Shown here: positions 23,665 through 37,008 of the stretch, piece after piece
How positions within the stretch are numbered: position 1 is the stretch's first letter
Layout of the letters: the number at the start of each line of letters is the position of its first letter
DNA from: Flabesymbios commensalis
Taxonomy: Eukaryota > Annelida > Polychaeta > Terebellida > Flabelligeridae
DNA length: 64,000 nucleotides
Direction: 5' to 3'
Assembly: GCA_964017125.1 (NCBI GenBank)
Contig: OZ024911.1
Span: 35,729,160-35,793,159, forward strand
Notes under the pieces: generated by a model
Told to the model about the DNA's origin: nothing
The model's database searches: none
What the model saw: the letters and a program-made list of their open reading frames with translations, nothing else
Translations under genes and position numbers: made by a program

Positions 23665-26215
23665 TAGTACATGTCGCTATGTAGCATATCAAAATTATGT
23701 GTCATGTTCATGTTGATTTTGATTGATGATGATTTCTCACATCTATATATCCCAACTGAATAAATAAAAACTGTTTCCATTTTTTCCTTTGCCCATTAAT
23801 GAAACATCCAAGATGGCCGCCACTGATAAGCAAAAATCAAGTTTCCGCTATATTATCACTAATAATGAACATAAAAACACAAAATCAATGTCATTTGTTG
23901 TGTCTAATCCATGAGAACGGCCAGAATATCATATTTCGATGAAATAAATATAGATAATATTGAATTATGAGCTAAATTGTATTAAAATACCTATAAACTC
24001 GTGCATACATCATAGAGGTTACATTCCATAAGGAATAATAATTCCTACAAGAGTGTCTCCCAGCAATGAAATGAGATGTTAACAGTAAAACAAATTGGGC
24101 CGAACTACATATTTTGACCGCTTATTGGGGAATACCCCCAAACCTGTCTAAAATTAGGGGGAAGGGTTTCGCAAACGTCTGTCTTTGCGCGGCATTCGAG
24201 TCTATGTTTATTTTTCGCTTGCTTTTACATAATTTATGAGGGCTGAACTCGAATCTGTCGGATAACATTCTATATTTGGTGTCCTTCAACTTTAAATAAG
24301 CAAAGCAAAAAATGGCCGCCAAAACCCAAGCTTTTTAATATTTTTTGTTAAATATTATTGCACGATTTCTGGTTTTTGTATGATTTGGAGTTGATAAATT
24401 TATGTCTCATGTTTTTCGATCAAAATGACAAAATTTTTTACCTTTAAATTCAAAATGGTTACTGCCAAAACACAAATATAGGCGACTTTTATGCATGTGA
24501 ACTAAAATATCATAAACAGCATGTTGTGCAATGGAAATCTAAAAATTGACTACGTAATACGGCAGATTAGGTTACAAGTCATTCGAAACTGTGTTTAAAC
24601 ACAGTGTATGCTAACATGCTCTGATGTGCTTAGTATTTAGAATGACGTCATTATTTTAATAGTGAATAATTATTTAAAATGACGTCAATCTTGGATTTTA
24701 CGAAAAAATATAGGTCAGACGATGAACATTAAACAACATAATTTTTTGTTTTGGCCCCCCAAGTCACACAAAATCAATATATCGAGTAATTCCGAGCCAC
24801 AAATGAAAAAAAGAGGTTTAATTTACATTTAGATAGCAATTTTGTTTCTTGTTCATATGGAGATGAATTTCGCCGCCATTTTGGATTTTTCCTTCCAAAT
24901 TTACTTGTAACTAACGTTCATTCCTAATCTCTTATTATAGTCACTACAAATATGTCATATTCTCGTCAAAATGTTTAGCAATATACTTATAGATACAGTA
25001 AATACATAAAAAACGGTGGATATCTTATATTTAAAGGTCAAATAAAGGTAATTTCAAATAAGGGTAATTTCCTTCCAAAGACACAGGAAAACAATTATAA
25101 ATTAAAAATCTTGCAAAAAAAAAAACATTGTGCTTTCATGTGCGAAAAACTATAGAAAATATAGGGTTTTCTTAGGATTTTGGTGGCCATTTTGTGTTTT
25201 GCTAATTTGAAGATGAAGGTCACCAAATATAGAATGTTATCCGACAGATTCGAATTCAGAACACACACATTATGTAAAAACAAGTGGATAAATAAGTATA
25301 CACTAAAATCCCGAGCAAAGTTCCAGGTTTCAGATTTCAACCCAGGCTAAATACACATAATTATTTTCATGAACGGCTGCAATATTCTCTCATTAAAAAA
25401 TATGTATCACATAAATTAATATAAATAACACTCAAGCATACACATATCTGGGTTCAGAAAACATAGGCCAGATATTGTTATGACTAATAACTACGATTTA
25501 TTACGTCGTTTTCTTCGACCATGTTGACTAGTTTGTTTGGTTCATTTTGATTATTTTATAATAAAAAATATTCTTCAGCGTATGTGGAGAGACGACTATT
25601 CACTCTACTGTAATGCGCGATATATTATTAAAACGAGAATCTAATTATCTGTTATATGGTATATCGCGTGTACTGGTTGGTTAGTCAAAACATTAATGGC
25701 ATACGCTTACGTAACCCTAATTCCCGACATGTTTGGTGGTACCCCCACAAAAAGGTCAAAAAATAAAATTCATCATTATTTTTTTGCTGGTTAGGCCTAC
25801 ATATCATGTCATGTTTTGGACATAGCAAAGCTTAAACAAAAGTTGGTGTGGGGTAAGTAGTGGGGGAGGGGGAGGGGGAGGGGGAGAGGGAGAGTGTATA
25901 ATTATTGTATGTAGCCCTACATACAATAATTATATCTAGTGTATTGTCTGGTTACATATGTAGAACGTATAGATCTATGAACTGTCTCTAACCTTAAAAA
26001 GAACCATAGATTGTGTCTGTGATTCATTTCTGGCCAAATATTATTGACAATTTTGTCATCGGTGTCGGCCATTTTGAATTTTTATATAACCACTGGAGGA
26101 AAAAAATGGAAACAGTTTTTTTGTTAATTTATTGGCTGTATATTAGTGGAAAAAACATTAATTCAAAATCAACATGAACATGACACAGAATTACACACTG
26201 ATATATACTAAATGT
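23665..26215. mobile_element. Large foldback-type element with ~1.2 kb inverted arms
   Basis: The arms mirror one another in order. Left 'gtcatgttcatgttgatttt' (23700) pairs with right 'caaaatcaacatgaacatga' (26165). Left 'aaaactgtttccattttttcc' (23767) pairs with right 'ggaaacagtttttttg' (26110). Left 'cgaatctgtcggataacatt' (24250) pairs with right 'aatgttatccgacagattcg' (25230). Several GGCCGCCATTTTG words lie in both arms. No transposase gene was seen. Family unassigned; old, since the arms have diverged. Confidence 0.75.
25859..25934. other. G-rich tract next to perfect 18 bp hairpin
   Basis: A run of GGGGGA repeats (about 25862-25886) has four or more G-tracts and could form a G-quadruplex. 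Just after it, TATAATTATTGTATGTAG (25897-25914) is perfectly inverted at 25917-25934 with a 2-nt loop. Confidence 0.7.
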
Positions 26216-26586
26216 TAAAATTTCGGCATTGCGCATGGGGCATGAGCACAGGTATAAGTTATATAAAGCTGGGCCAGATTAGAGGAAGCTCTTTTCCTTT
26301 AGATACATTGATGTTGGATTCAGTAACGAGGCTCTAACAAGATGATCAGGTTGTAGTAGTTGTTGGGGTTGGAAGTAAAATTATATAATTACTCACCTAC
26401 GAGGTGTCGTTAAACTACAAATCATCAACAATCGTCTTCCCTTTTCTAAAGACCTCAGTGTTAAGTAAACAGTGCTATATTCAGTATCATTGCTTAACAA
26501 TATGAAGATTATTTCAGTGTAGGCCTATATACACAATACCTCGTCAGTGCAACAAGCAATCTCCGTTGGTTTTACCGTCGCTTCTC

Positions 26587-26670
26587 ACTGGGCACATAAA
26601 CGTTGTTGCGACGTTGAATCAACGTAATTAACGTTGGTTCAAGTTTGCAACAACGTCGTGTTCCCAGTAG
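26587..26670. mobile_element. Short hairpin MITE, CCCAGT-ended family
   Basis: Palindromic element of about 84 bp: ACTGGGCACATAAACGTTGT at the left pairs with ACAACGTCGTGTTCCCAGT at the right around GTTGAATCAACGTAATTAAC. It resembles the element at 61921-62028, which shares CCCAG ends. Confidence 0.65.
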
Positions 26671-27509
26671 TTTTTATCCTGACACTGGCCATAAACTAGT
26701 CTCACAATCGTAGGTTGTGATTGCACTTTGACTCAGTTTATTCCCATTCCAAATTGTGCGGAAAAAATAATTTAATCAAACTTTAACTTGTGTATTTTTA
26801 CCGTGTGGGCAGCCGGCTCAGATAACACCAGCAAAAACGCCACACAGGAAAAAATACCCATCCAGACTCTTAGGAGAACAAAATGTTTTGTTAATATCCA
26901 GCTCGAAAAAAAGTGGTTGATACATTGCTTGAAATAAAAAAAAATAAAAACAACAGCCCCGCTATTTTAATGGTCGCCCCTTACTCATGCCAGTGTTCAG
27001 GCAACGTAGCTTGCCGCTATTAACACGGAAATGAGCCAGGCCAAAATATCCATATTGTGTGGAAAATACAATTAGAGGGTCACCTGGATTGAACAGCTGA
27101 TTAAGAATAAAAAAAAATTCATCAAACTTTATTTTTTAGCATGGCTCCTAACTATTTGTAAAACTGTTTGTAACTGTTTGTAAAATCTCGTTAAATAATT
27201 TTTTTTTTGTAAAATAATTTTCTTTTTGGGCTGTAACTGGGTAAACACTAACGCCAGTAAGAAGAAACACCACAAATACATATATATGTGTTTCCCATGA
27301 AAAAAGCAAACATGCTAAACCCACAACCATAATAGTCCAGGAGCATTAGGTGAAATAATACATAAACCCAGAAATAATTCGGTAAAAGCAATTTTTTTCT
27401 GAAACTATCCCAAATGTAGTTAGGAACATGTTGACAAAAGTCCTCAAATTTGTCTGGTATACTTTTTTTCCTGGGCGCCAAATGTTATTGTTTCTATATA
27501 AGTCATATT
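26671..27509. other. Intergenic, no gene seen
   Basis: AT-rich with several A/T homopolymers. The short minus-strand ORFs have no recognisable domains. Confidence 0.35.
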
Positions 27510-30190
27510 TTGGTAACGATAACGATAACGATAACGATTATTATATTATAGTGACCTGTGTTACAATGATTTTGTTACATCAAGCATAAATTAAACAGTT
27601 TTAACACTCAGCCCAATGGACTTATAAGTCACTTTAAAATATAATTATAACTTTGTGTACTTGTAAAAAAAACAGATTTGGCAACACACTGAGACGCAGT
27701 AGCACTGGAACCATTCCCAAGTTGGCCAACCTGAAGAAAAAAAAATTCAATACCCCGCGCCTCAGCGTATTGATATAATATTTCATATAGACATATATAT
27801 AGTATATATATATACAATATTACATTGCTATTATAAATTTTATAAACATGAAAATTCGTAATCAATATAATCTGTTGAACATTTTATGAAACATACAGTG
27901 CTTCTCGGCGTTTTTGAAATGCTTTAGGTATATATTTAGCCAGTGGACGGACGGCCTGCTGCATAAGAGCATTAAGCTTTGCTACATTATCACCTACTAA
28001 ATTGGACAAATATATCTCTAATAAATTCTGCCTCTCTATATTGTATTTCGGGCAATGTAAAATAAAATGAAACTCATCTTCTACAGACTCGTGGTCACAA
28101 AACATACATTTTCTCTCACTGAGAGAAACTACCTGTCTCGACTCTTAGAGGAAGAATACCACACCTAAATTGGGCTAAATATGATCTTTCCTGACGTGAA
28201 AGAATAAAAGCTATGTAATTCTCAAGCCCGTCATTAGTTTTAAATTCTCTGTAAATACGTAGTTTTGGTTTACTCATTACACTTGCATGCCAGGTTTCTG
28301 CATAATTATTAAACAGAATATTCCTAGCGTAACTAATATCACACACTTGAACATTATTATACATATCGAGCTCCCCCATAGATTCAAATATACGGCGAAC
28401 CTGTGTGGGCCAATCATTTACCTTGGGATTTGAATAATTGCACAAAAATATTTTCTTTGCCAGTCTGCTATTATCCATTAAAGTTAGACGGTTCCACAGT
28501 CGAATGATTGCCAATTTATGACGATAATATGTTGGCAACCATCCAACATCACCTTCTATGGCGGGAATAGGCGCAAACTTATGTACCCCCATATAGAATC
28601 GTAGAGCACGTTTTTGAACAGCTTCCGTTTTTTGGTATAGTTTATGGCCCCATACTCCAGCGCAATAATCAGTCACTGGTATAACCCCTGCATTATACAG
28701 AGAACTGAAGGTACTGAATCCCAAATTTTTAATTGATTTAAATTTGCTGATAACCGAGCCTAAAGCTCTGCCTCCTGCAGCACCTAAAGTCTCAGCACAG
28801 GTATTGAAATCTAAATGTTCTTCAAGTATAACGCGAAGATACTTATAATGATCTTCATAATTGAACGGTGTTTCACCAAGATGAAATACATATTGTGACC
28901 TACACAAGTTTTTCCTCCTAAAATGCATGACTTTAGTTTTACTACAATTCACTTCCAGGCGCCATTTCCTACACCATGCATATACAATATTTAACATATT
29001 CTGCATATCATCTTCAGACTCTGATAACAGTACTATATCATCTGCATACAATAGTATCGGAACTTTATCATTACCCACAGATATACCATAACCAGCAGCC
29101 TTTATTTCTTTAGCTAAATCATTTATAAAAAGAGAGAAAAGTGTGGGAGAGAGTGTATCCCCCTGTCTCACTCCACTATTAATGGAAAACCAGTCAGTGT
29201 ACAACTTATTTACTTTTACATTACTAATAGTGTCAGAGTACATTGATTTAACAGACCAATACATTTTGCCATCTATACCATTCTGTAAAAGTTTATAAAA
29301 AAGTGCTTAACGGTCTATCAAGTCGAAAGCTTTCTTAAAGTCAATAAATGTAGTGAAAGTCCCAGATTTTTTATATGCGTTTGTTTGCAGAATTGAAGCA
29401 AGAGAAAAAACATGGTCTATACAGGCTCGGTTTCTTCTGAACCCATTCTGTTCTTCAACTAATAAATTATTATTCTCCAAATATGCCATTACTCTGCTAT
29501 TCAGAATAGATGAATAAATGTTTGCACTTGTGCAAAGTAAACTAATTCCTCTGTGATTTAAAGGTTCATATTTATCAAGTTGAGCGGATTTTGGTATTGG
29601 TGAGATAGTAGCTCTCAGCCACTCCCCGGGTACCTTTCTCGTGGAAAAACATAAAAGATATAACTTATGCAAAGCTTTAATTATAGTATCATTCTTCAAA
29701 ACTTCATAAGGCAATTTATCAGGACCTGCAGACTTACCATTTTTGCTGCTCATAATAGCTTTTTCAACCTCCTGAGTTGTTATACTTGCATTAAGATTTT
29801 TATTGTAATTATACAGTGGATCAGCAATATTACTTTCTAATATTTCTTTATTTCGAAGCATAGTTTGATAAAAATTATCATCAACAAATGCCCTGACATC
29901 ATTATTATATAATTGAGAAAAATCTGACAGCCACTTCTTTAACACATTTTCATTATCAGTATATTGGACATTATTAATCTTTACTTCCATTGGTATATGA
30001 CTTTTTCTCTTGGGGCCTAGCTTTTTGACATGATCCCAAAAATTCTTTGGATTGGATGTATCAAGGCAAAATTCTTCAATATTTAACATTATGGATCTCT
30101 TATGGTAATTCTTGTCTGTGTATATTCGGGATATTGGAATGATAATTGTTGGCAAAAGTGTCCAGTACACCTTTTTTGTGTAAATGTAAA
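27510..30190 (-). mobile_element. 5'-truncated non-LTR retrotransposon (LINE)
   Basis: Minus-strand element with a reverse transcriptase region, a C-terminal Cys-His motif, a 3' UTR (about 27540-27885) and a 3' end formed of short tandem repeats (AACGAT units at 27514-27538 on the + strand). The endonuclease domain is absent because homology begins in the linker before the RT, so the copy is 5'-truncated near 30180, as is usual for target-primed reverse transcription. No clear target duplication was found. A CR1/L2/I-type assignment is possible, but I cannot separate these. Confidence 0.88.
27884..30170 (-). pseudogene. LINE reverse transcriptase reading frame, nearly open
   Basis: The frame runs from 30170 to 28116 with one in-frame TAA at 29307-29309 directly after DFKKAFDLIDR. 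One further frame change near 28116 is needed to enter the C-terminal part (27884-28105). RT blocks in order: KNGKSAGPDKLPYEVL, RATISPIPKS, RGISLLCTSANIYSSILNSR, EEQNGFRRNRACIDH, FIDFKKAFD, GVRQGDTLSPTLFSLFINDL, the catalytic YADDIVLL (in the second open stretch) and VNCSKTKVMHF. The end has a CxxC...HFILHC zinc-knuckle-like motif. With only two disabling changes over about 760 codons, the copy is fairly young. Confidence 0.9.
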
Positions 30191-30714
30191 TCTACTGATA
30201 TAACTGCAATATCTTCCGTGAATATGTTGTTCTAAAGTCCTTTAACGTCGGCGATTTGGATAAACATTGTACCATCCCATAGATTAGCAAGATAAATGAT
30301 AGATAGACTGTGGACTGCTGATTGCTTGTAGCTGGCAGAGGTCTGATGGAAAAACACTAATTGTCAATTTGAACTGAGGATTTATATTATTATTTTTATA
30401 TAGTTTAAAGCGTCAATTTAGGTGTATTGTAAAACAGCTCCTGAGAAGGCAAATTGACAACAGCTCATGGGGAAATATTTGTCTTGCATATGACCAATAG
30501 AGCAGTACGTGGCCCTCGCTAAAGTTGAAATTAAATACATTTATACGAAATTTATACAGGGGTTTAGGAGGCTGCTGATATAATGGCTTGGGATAGACCT
30601 ATGTTATTTGACACTACTTGTGTGGGTAATAGACATTATATCTGAAATTATAATTCGTGAGAGTCGAGTGAGTCGAGTTTTTGGACACTCGCAGTAGTAG
30701 TAGCCTGGCTAATA
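30191..30714. other. Spacer between LINE and large element
   Basis: No coding region. It ends just before the outer end of the left arm of the large element. Confidence 0.4.
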
Positions 30715-32018
30715 GGACAGCTTTTTGATATCAAAACTGTCCGAGGAGATACTGTGTTTTGAAGGGGCACAACTGACACCCACCCCCTCCTCCACCCCCT
30801 CCCCTGTGATTGGTGGAGCCCCCCTCCCTTGTCCCCCCCTTGGGATGACTCATCACGGTCCCCTCACCCCCTCCTTGGAAAGGGTGACTCATCACGGTCC
30901 CCCAACCCCTCTTTAGGTGTCTCATCACAGCCCCCCCCCACCCCTTCTTGGAAAGGGTGACTCATCACGGTCCCCCTCCCCTTGGCTCCCCCTCCCCTTG
31001 GTGTGTGTTACAGACTGGTACGCCCCCTCTCCTTGGGTCTGCAGGGGGTCTCCCTTCCCCTGAAAAGAATGACTCATCATCGAATGATGACTGGGCGTCA
31101 TGACGCCAAGTGTTTTATTTTGACTGGGTGGCTCAAAATATTAATGAGCGTCTCTGCATGATGGCAACATATTTTATATTTAGGGTCACTGGGTTAATGA
31201 CTCATCATCGAATGATGAATAAGCGTCATGTTTTGAGGCTGGGAACATCACTGTGTATGATTAATGAGCATCATTGTCATATTATATGAAATTAATTTTA
31301 TTTTTAATATTAAACAAACATTAATCAATATATCAATACCAATATATCAATATCAATATCAATTTATTACTATATCACTATATCAATATATTGATATATC
31401 AATATATCAAAATTATCTTATGCAATAAACAAGGGTATTTTTATAGAATTGTTTTTATTCCTTCAGTATGCACACATTTGATTGGCTGGTTCAAAATCTT
31501 ATTGAGTGTCAGGATGATGACTCATTCTAGGGTGATAAATGAGCGTCATGTTTGAACACTGGGGGCATCAATGTGCATGATTGATAAGCCTCGGGATGAT
31601 GACTCATCCTCAGATGATGAATGGGCGTCATGACGCTGGTAACCCTCCCCCAGAAAATGATGACTCACCACTACACCCTCTCCATGGGTGATAAATGAGC
31701 GTCATGTTTTGACACTGGAAACATCAATGTACATGATTGATGAGCGTCAGAATGATGACTCATGATGATGAATGGGCGTCATGCCATGACGTCAATTAGT
31801 TTTTTTGTATGGATGGTTCAAAATATTAACAAGCATAGGCCTATAGAACTGTATAACGTCAATTCTAAGCAAGAGTAAGTGCGAGTTTTACAAAGCATGA
31901 GATGTTATTATTTATATAATATTTAGATATTATTTAGATATAATTTTTACATTATTTATTTGTTAATTATATGTTATTTAGATATTATTTATATATTATT
32001 TTTTACATATATGCTTGC

Positions 32019-32052
<34 letters not shown>

Positions 32053-32661
32053 ACTGCTAGCAGATAGCCTTGCTTAATTAACAATGCTTTTAAAGATAAA
32101 CATCTAATTAATCCGATTATGACCATTAATTGAAAAGCTTAGCAATATTTTGGGGTGAAATTTGGTCAGTATGCTGATTTAATTTTAATTTTATTTAATT
32201 CACTTCAAATATGCTATGTACCATGTGTAGGATTCACAATGTATTTTTGTGAGTATTTGTATGGTCATACTGGTAATAAATTAGACCCTCACGACAATGT
32301 TCAGTGCATGCATGTATTATTTTAAAAAAGAGTGCTAGCGTCTACCAGAATGAATGGAAATTACCTCACGTTTTATAACAACATTCCGTAAATTTCGAGC
32401 CGTTTAACGGTGGTAGAAAGGGTTAAAAGAGCCTCGCCACTGCTGATGCTGCTGCTGTTGCGAAATGATGAATGTAAATGACAAATGGAGTTTTTTTATC
32501 ATAAATGAATGATGTGATTGTAAAAATATATTTTTATTATTACAAATATTCTAAAAACTTATCATGAGACATATTTTTAGGAGAGGAGGTGTATATTATA
32601 TCCAGTTATTTGACCATAAGTACAAAGGGTTAATCACAGTTGAATGATTCACACCTGCTTG
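30715..32661 (+). repeat. Left inverted arm of large element, copy 2
   Basis: Contains C-rich DNA with about nine TGACTCA words (30840-31760), a CRE-like TGACGTCA near 31786, a TATCAATA tract (31320-31410) and a CTG trinucleotide run at about 32015-32055. It aligns in the same orientation with 6165-7990 of copy 1 and inverted with 45832-50295. Interrupted after 32661 by the guest element. Confidence 0.85.
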
Positions 32662-35600
32662 CACATTTAGTGCAAGAGCATTAGTGAAAAAAACACAGGA
32701 ACCTGGAATAAAATTGCAGAAAGCTGATTTTTTCGGTAATGATACCTGGACATCTCCCCAGACGAATTCCGAAGAGGCCCCGAAAATCCCCCTTGTGCAT
32801 TTTTTTAATATTTTGGTGTCTCTACTTATGTTTTAAGGCACTATGAGTTGATCCAAAGGATCAGAAATGATATCAGCACTTTTCTCAATACCAAAAATCC
32901 AAGATGGCCGCCATATTGTTCTGATTATGTTAAGCGATCTCTTAAAAAAACACGAAAATATGAGATATCTATCTCGTTGTTGAACCTAAAATGTATTTCT
33001 TGGCCAAACCCATGGAATCTAGCACTTATTTAGATCACCATTATTTTATTATATTGAATTTATCAACATAAATCCCACATAGTAGTTAATTTAAAATAAC
33101 ACCAGGTAACGCCATTTAAAAAAAAAAAAAAGGGTATACCCCAATTCCTCACTTTTGAAGTTAAAACAATGATTTTGGTGTCTCTACCTATGTTTTAAAG
33201 TACAAGGAGGTTATCCAGATGATCAGAAATATTATCAGAACTTTACTCAATACCACAAATTCAAGATGGCCGCCATAATATTTTGTTAAGCGATCTCTTG
33301 AAAAACCCGAAAATATGCGATAACTATCTCGTTGTTGAAACTAAAATGTATTTTTTTAGCCGAACCCATGGAGTCTAGAACTTATTTAGATGACCATATT
33401 TTATTATATTGAGTTTATCGACATGAATCCCACATGGTAGTTAATTCTACCATGGTGGGTGACGCTTTGGAGTGTTTTCGAACTGCCAGCTGTCAGTTTC
33501 TACATGTTTGGCCAATACAAAAAGAGCACATCGTTGTACAATATAGTCTAGATTTGTGTGATCCCCCCCCCCCTTGAACAAGCCACTCTGCACACGAAAC
33601 TCACTCTTTTTAGAACTCTTGCTGGAGCGACTGCTCTTTCAGTTTTCATTTGTGACAAACGACCATGAGATAAAATCCGTTCCCAGACTGTAGATTCCAC
33701 ACCCTCCTGTACAGAAAAATATGCTCTGTATCATAATAGAGTTTAAACACGAGGCATTCATCCAATACTGTTTTAATATTGGCTGACCGTCTTCGACGCT
33801 GGCCCAAAAAATAAACAGAACTGGATTAATGCCCCGTGTTGGCTGGGGCAGTAGGTGACGTTGAAGGGAGGCTTTCTAGAAAAAAATCAATTACAAGATA
33901 AGGACTTGCGCCTCACACGTTACATGTACATGACATATTTGATAATCGTCCTGTAGCAATGCTCTTTTAAATACTTACTTTTGTCCATGATCTGCGAATG
34001 TCAATATGTTTAATATCATGAAATATATCATTTAAAAATCAAGATATTACATTTTGAATGTTAGGATATATATATTTCGTAATGAAGTTATGGCATTGTA
34101 TGGTGTTGTAATGAGAAGATTTTACATCAGAATATCGGAATATGACATTAAATTAATTGATGTCACAGTTTATCGTCAGGATAGGATCTTTTTATGTCAC
34201 GATAATAGGAGGACAAGACACATTAATGGTTTTGTAATGTCCAAATATTGCTCTTTATAATAGTAAAATGACGTTATGATGTCTGGATACAGCTTTATAA
34301 ATGCAGAGTATGGTGGTTAAGCATCACGGTATGGTATTAAAGTGACAGAATATTTTAGTGAATTGTCACGATATTATTATAATATCATGATATAGCATAT
34401 TAACATCACAATATGACATTTTAGTTTAAGAGGAAATGAAAGTAAGAGAGGGTAAGGACACATGCTGTTCAAAGAGCATGTGTCTTAACCCTATCTTACT
34501 TTCCATTTTATAGAATCTTCCGAAGTGCTTTGTTGTTGACAGTTTTGGAGTACCGGTATTTGAGCAATGTAGAAGCCTTTACTTACTGAAGTATATTGCG
34601 ATATATATGTTGAACTGACATGTGCCATCCTGATATTGGAATGTTCTATGTCGATTCTGTATTACCATATGGTAACGTGCGTCTCTCAATATAATGTTAT
34701 TGAAATGTTATACCTTGACATGACAATATAATATCCTTACATTAAAATGCCATATCCAGAATTTAAAGTGACATATCCTGACATTCTATGGTCACATTAA
34801 AATATTGTAGTGTCATATTCAGTCATTATAGTGTCACATTGGAATGCCACCAAGCCCGCCATATCTTGATTTGATAAAAAATGGAATATCTTGACATTCA
34901 AATCGTATTGTGTGATATAAAAGGACAAATTTTGGACATTATAAAAAATACAATCTCATGACGTTAAAGTGTCATATTCTGATAAATTACAATCCAATAT
35001 CCTGACATAAATATGCCAGATCCTGACTTCGAACTGTTTTTTATGTTTTTCCTATTTTAATGTCATAATCCGACAAGTCTATTATACAATATTCGATATT
35101 AAATAGCATGTTTGTCTTTATAATGACACATCATCACATCACAATGCTATATTGTGACCTCAATGTGTCATTTCATCAATGTATAAAGTCATATCATAAT
35201 ATTCAAGTACCATATCCTAATATTCAAATGTCATATCCCGACATTAAGATGTCATAGTGATATTAAAATGATATATCACGAAATCGTAATGCATTTCGTG
35301 ATAATATGATGCCATATCTTTTCATTTTAATACAGCAACGTGATGTGTAGCCACTATATACTGCCTTTATAAAGCTGCATTGAGCCATCATAACGTGATT
35401 TTGCTATATTAAACACCAATGTTTGGACATTATATTACATATCATGATATTGAAGTGTCATATCCTGATATCATATTCATATATCCTGACATAAAACTAT
35501 CATATCCTGACGTTAAACTGTCACCTCCTCTAATTTGATGTCATATTCTGACATTTAAATGTAATATCACATTGCAATATCATACATTGTCATATATTTA

Positions 35601-37008
35601 TTACGTAATAGACTAATATTTATATAAAATATCTGAATATTCTAATCTATAATCCAAGGTATTTATTACCATTTTCATGAAATTGACCAAATTATGTAGG
35701 CCTATAAATGGCCAAACTCTGCCAGTAAAATGATGTGATTTAAAACATTTTCTTATTTAGTAGTACATGTAAATAACCAACAGTCTCGTAGGACACGTGC
35801 TCAAGCTGGTGTAATATTGTACTTACCTCTGTAATTATGTATATTCACACAAAATTAACTAATATTCATATCCTAGAATAATCACAACTAATACTTAACC
35901 AAAATCAAAAAACATTTTATATAGGCCTACTATATAAAATACCTACATTGGAATTAGTCGCTGGGTTTGAAAATGGAATGTCTTACACTATCTCAAGCTT
36001 CAAATGAATGAAAAATACCCTTATATTTTAAAATGAGACATGTTAGAATTTTTAATCAATGATTTTTGACATATGATATTTTGTAAATTCGATAAATCTA
36101 TATCTATATTCCCATATGAAAAAGCAGTTGGACATCGCTTAATCGTGGCACCTGCGCTAAAAGAGCTAACCAATATGGCAGCCATGTTGGATTTTGTGTT
36201 GATAAGCACAAAAAATTGGTGATGGAAATATATTCTAGATTCCATGGCTCTGAAAAAAAGTTTCAACAACATGATAATTATGGCATGTAAGAGATTTTCT
36301 GAAGGGGGGGGGGACACGCTTGACATAATGGTCGCCATCTTGGATTTGTGGAGATAAGAAAAGGAATGATATCATTTCTGATCCTGTTGATGAGCTTTTT
36401 GTGCCTTATGTGTAGAGGCACCAAAATATTTTTTTTTAACTGCAAACGTGAGGAATTGGGGTATACTCCTGTTTTTTTTGAAAAAATGACGTTATATGGT
36501 GTTACATAACATTAAACTATGAGGGATTTATGTTGATAAATTCAATATTATAAAATATTGGTGATCTAAATAAGTGCTAGACTCCATGGGTTTAGCAAAA
36601 AAATACATTTTAGGCCCAATAACGAGATAGTTACCTCATATTGTCGTTTTTTTAAGAGATCGCTCAACATACTCAGTATATCAATATGGCGGCCATCTTG
36701 GATTTTTAGTATTGAGAAAAGTACTGATATCATTTCTGATCATCTGGATGAACTCTTTGTGTCCTCAAACATAAGTAGAGACACCTAAATATTTTTTTCT
36801 AACTGCAAAAGTGAGGAATTATGGTATACCCCTGTTTTTTTTAAAATGGCGTTACATGGCGGCGGCCATCTTGAATTAAAAAAAATGCACAAGGGGGATT
36901 TTTGGGGCCTCTTCGGAATTCGACTGGGGAGATGTCCATGTATCATTCCTGAAAAAATCAGCTTTCTGCAATTTTATTCCAGGTTCAACCCTAATGCTCT
37001 TGCACTAC
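32662..37008. mobile_element. 4.3 kb guest element with composite inverted arms
   Basis: The left end TAGTGCAAGAGCATTAG is inverted at the right as CTAATGCTCTTGCACTA. Host sequence on both sides joins up when compared with the uninterrupted copy at 7930-8100, which acts as an empty site. Each arm is made of repeated subunits of about 360 bp: two on the left (32690-33115, 33120-33470) and about three on the right (36020-37008). Each subunit carries a 'ggtatacccc' block and a CCAAGATGGCCGCCAT-like block. The centre is AT-rich with a degenerate tandem array. No transposase was found. The structure resembles foldback/TU-type elements. Confidence 0.8.
34040..35600. repeat. Degenerate tandem array of TGACATTAAAATG words
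   Basis: About 1.5 kb in which CATATCCTGACATT, TGACATTAAAATG and TGTCATAT recur every 20-30 bp on both strands (dense at 34680-35300 and 35400-35580). A separate imperfect hairpin of 28 bp arms lies at 34439-34502 (AAGGACACATGCT / AGCATGTGTCTT). Reading frames here are artefacts of the repeat. Confidence 0.7.

Noticed and set aside
30725-30928. Opposed ORFs rich in Pro or Gly at the left arm
   Set aside because: Translations of the C-rich part of the arm, present on both strands.
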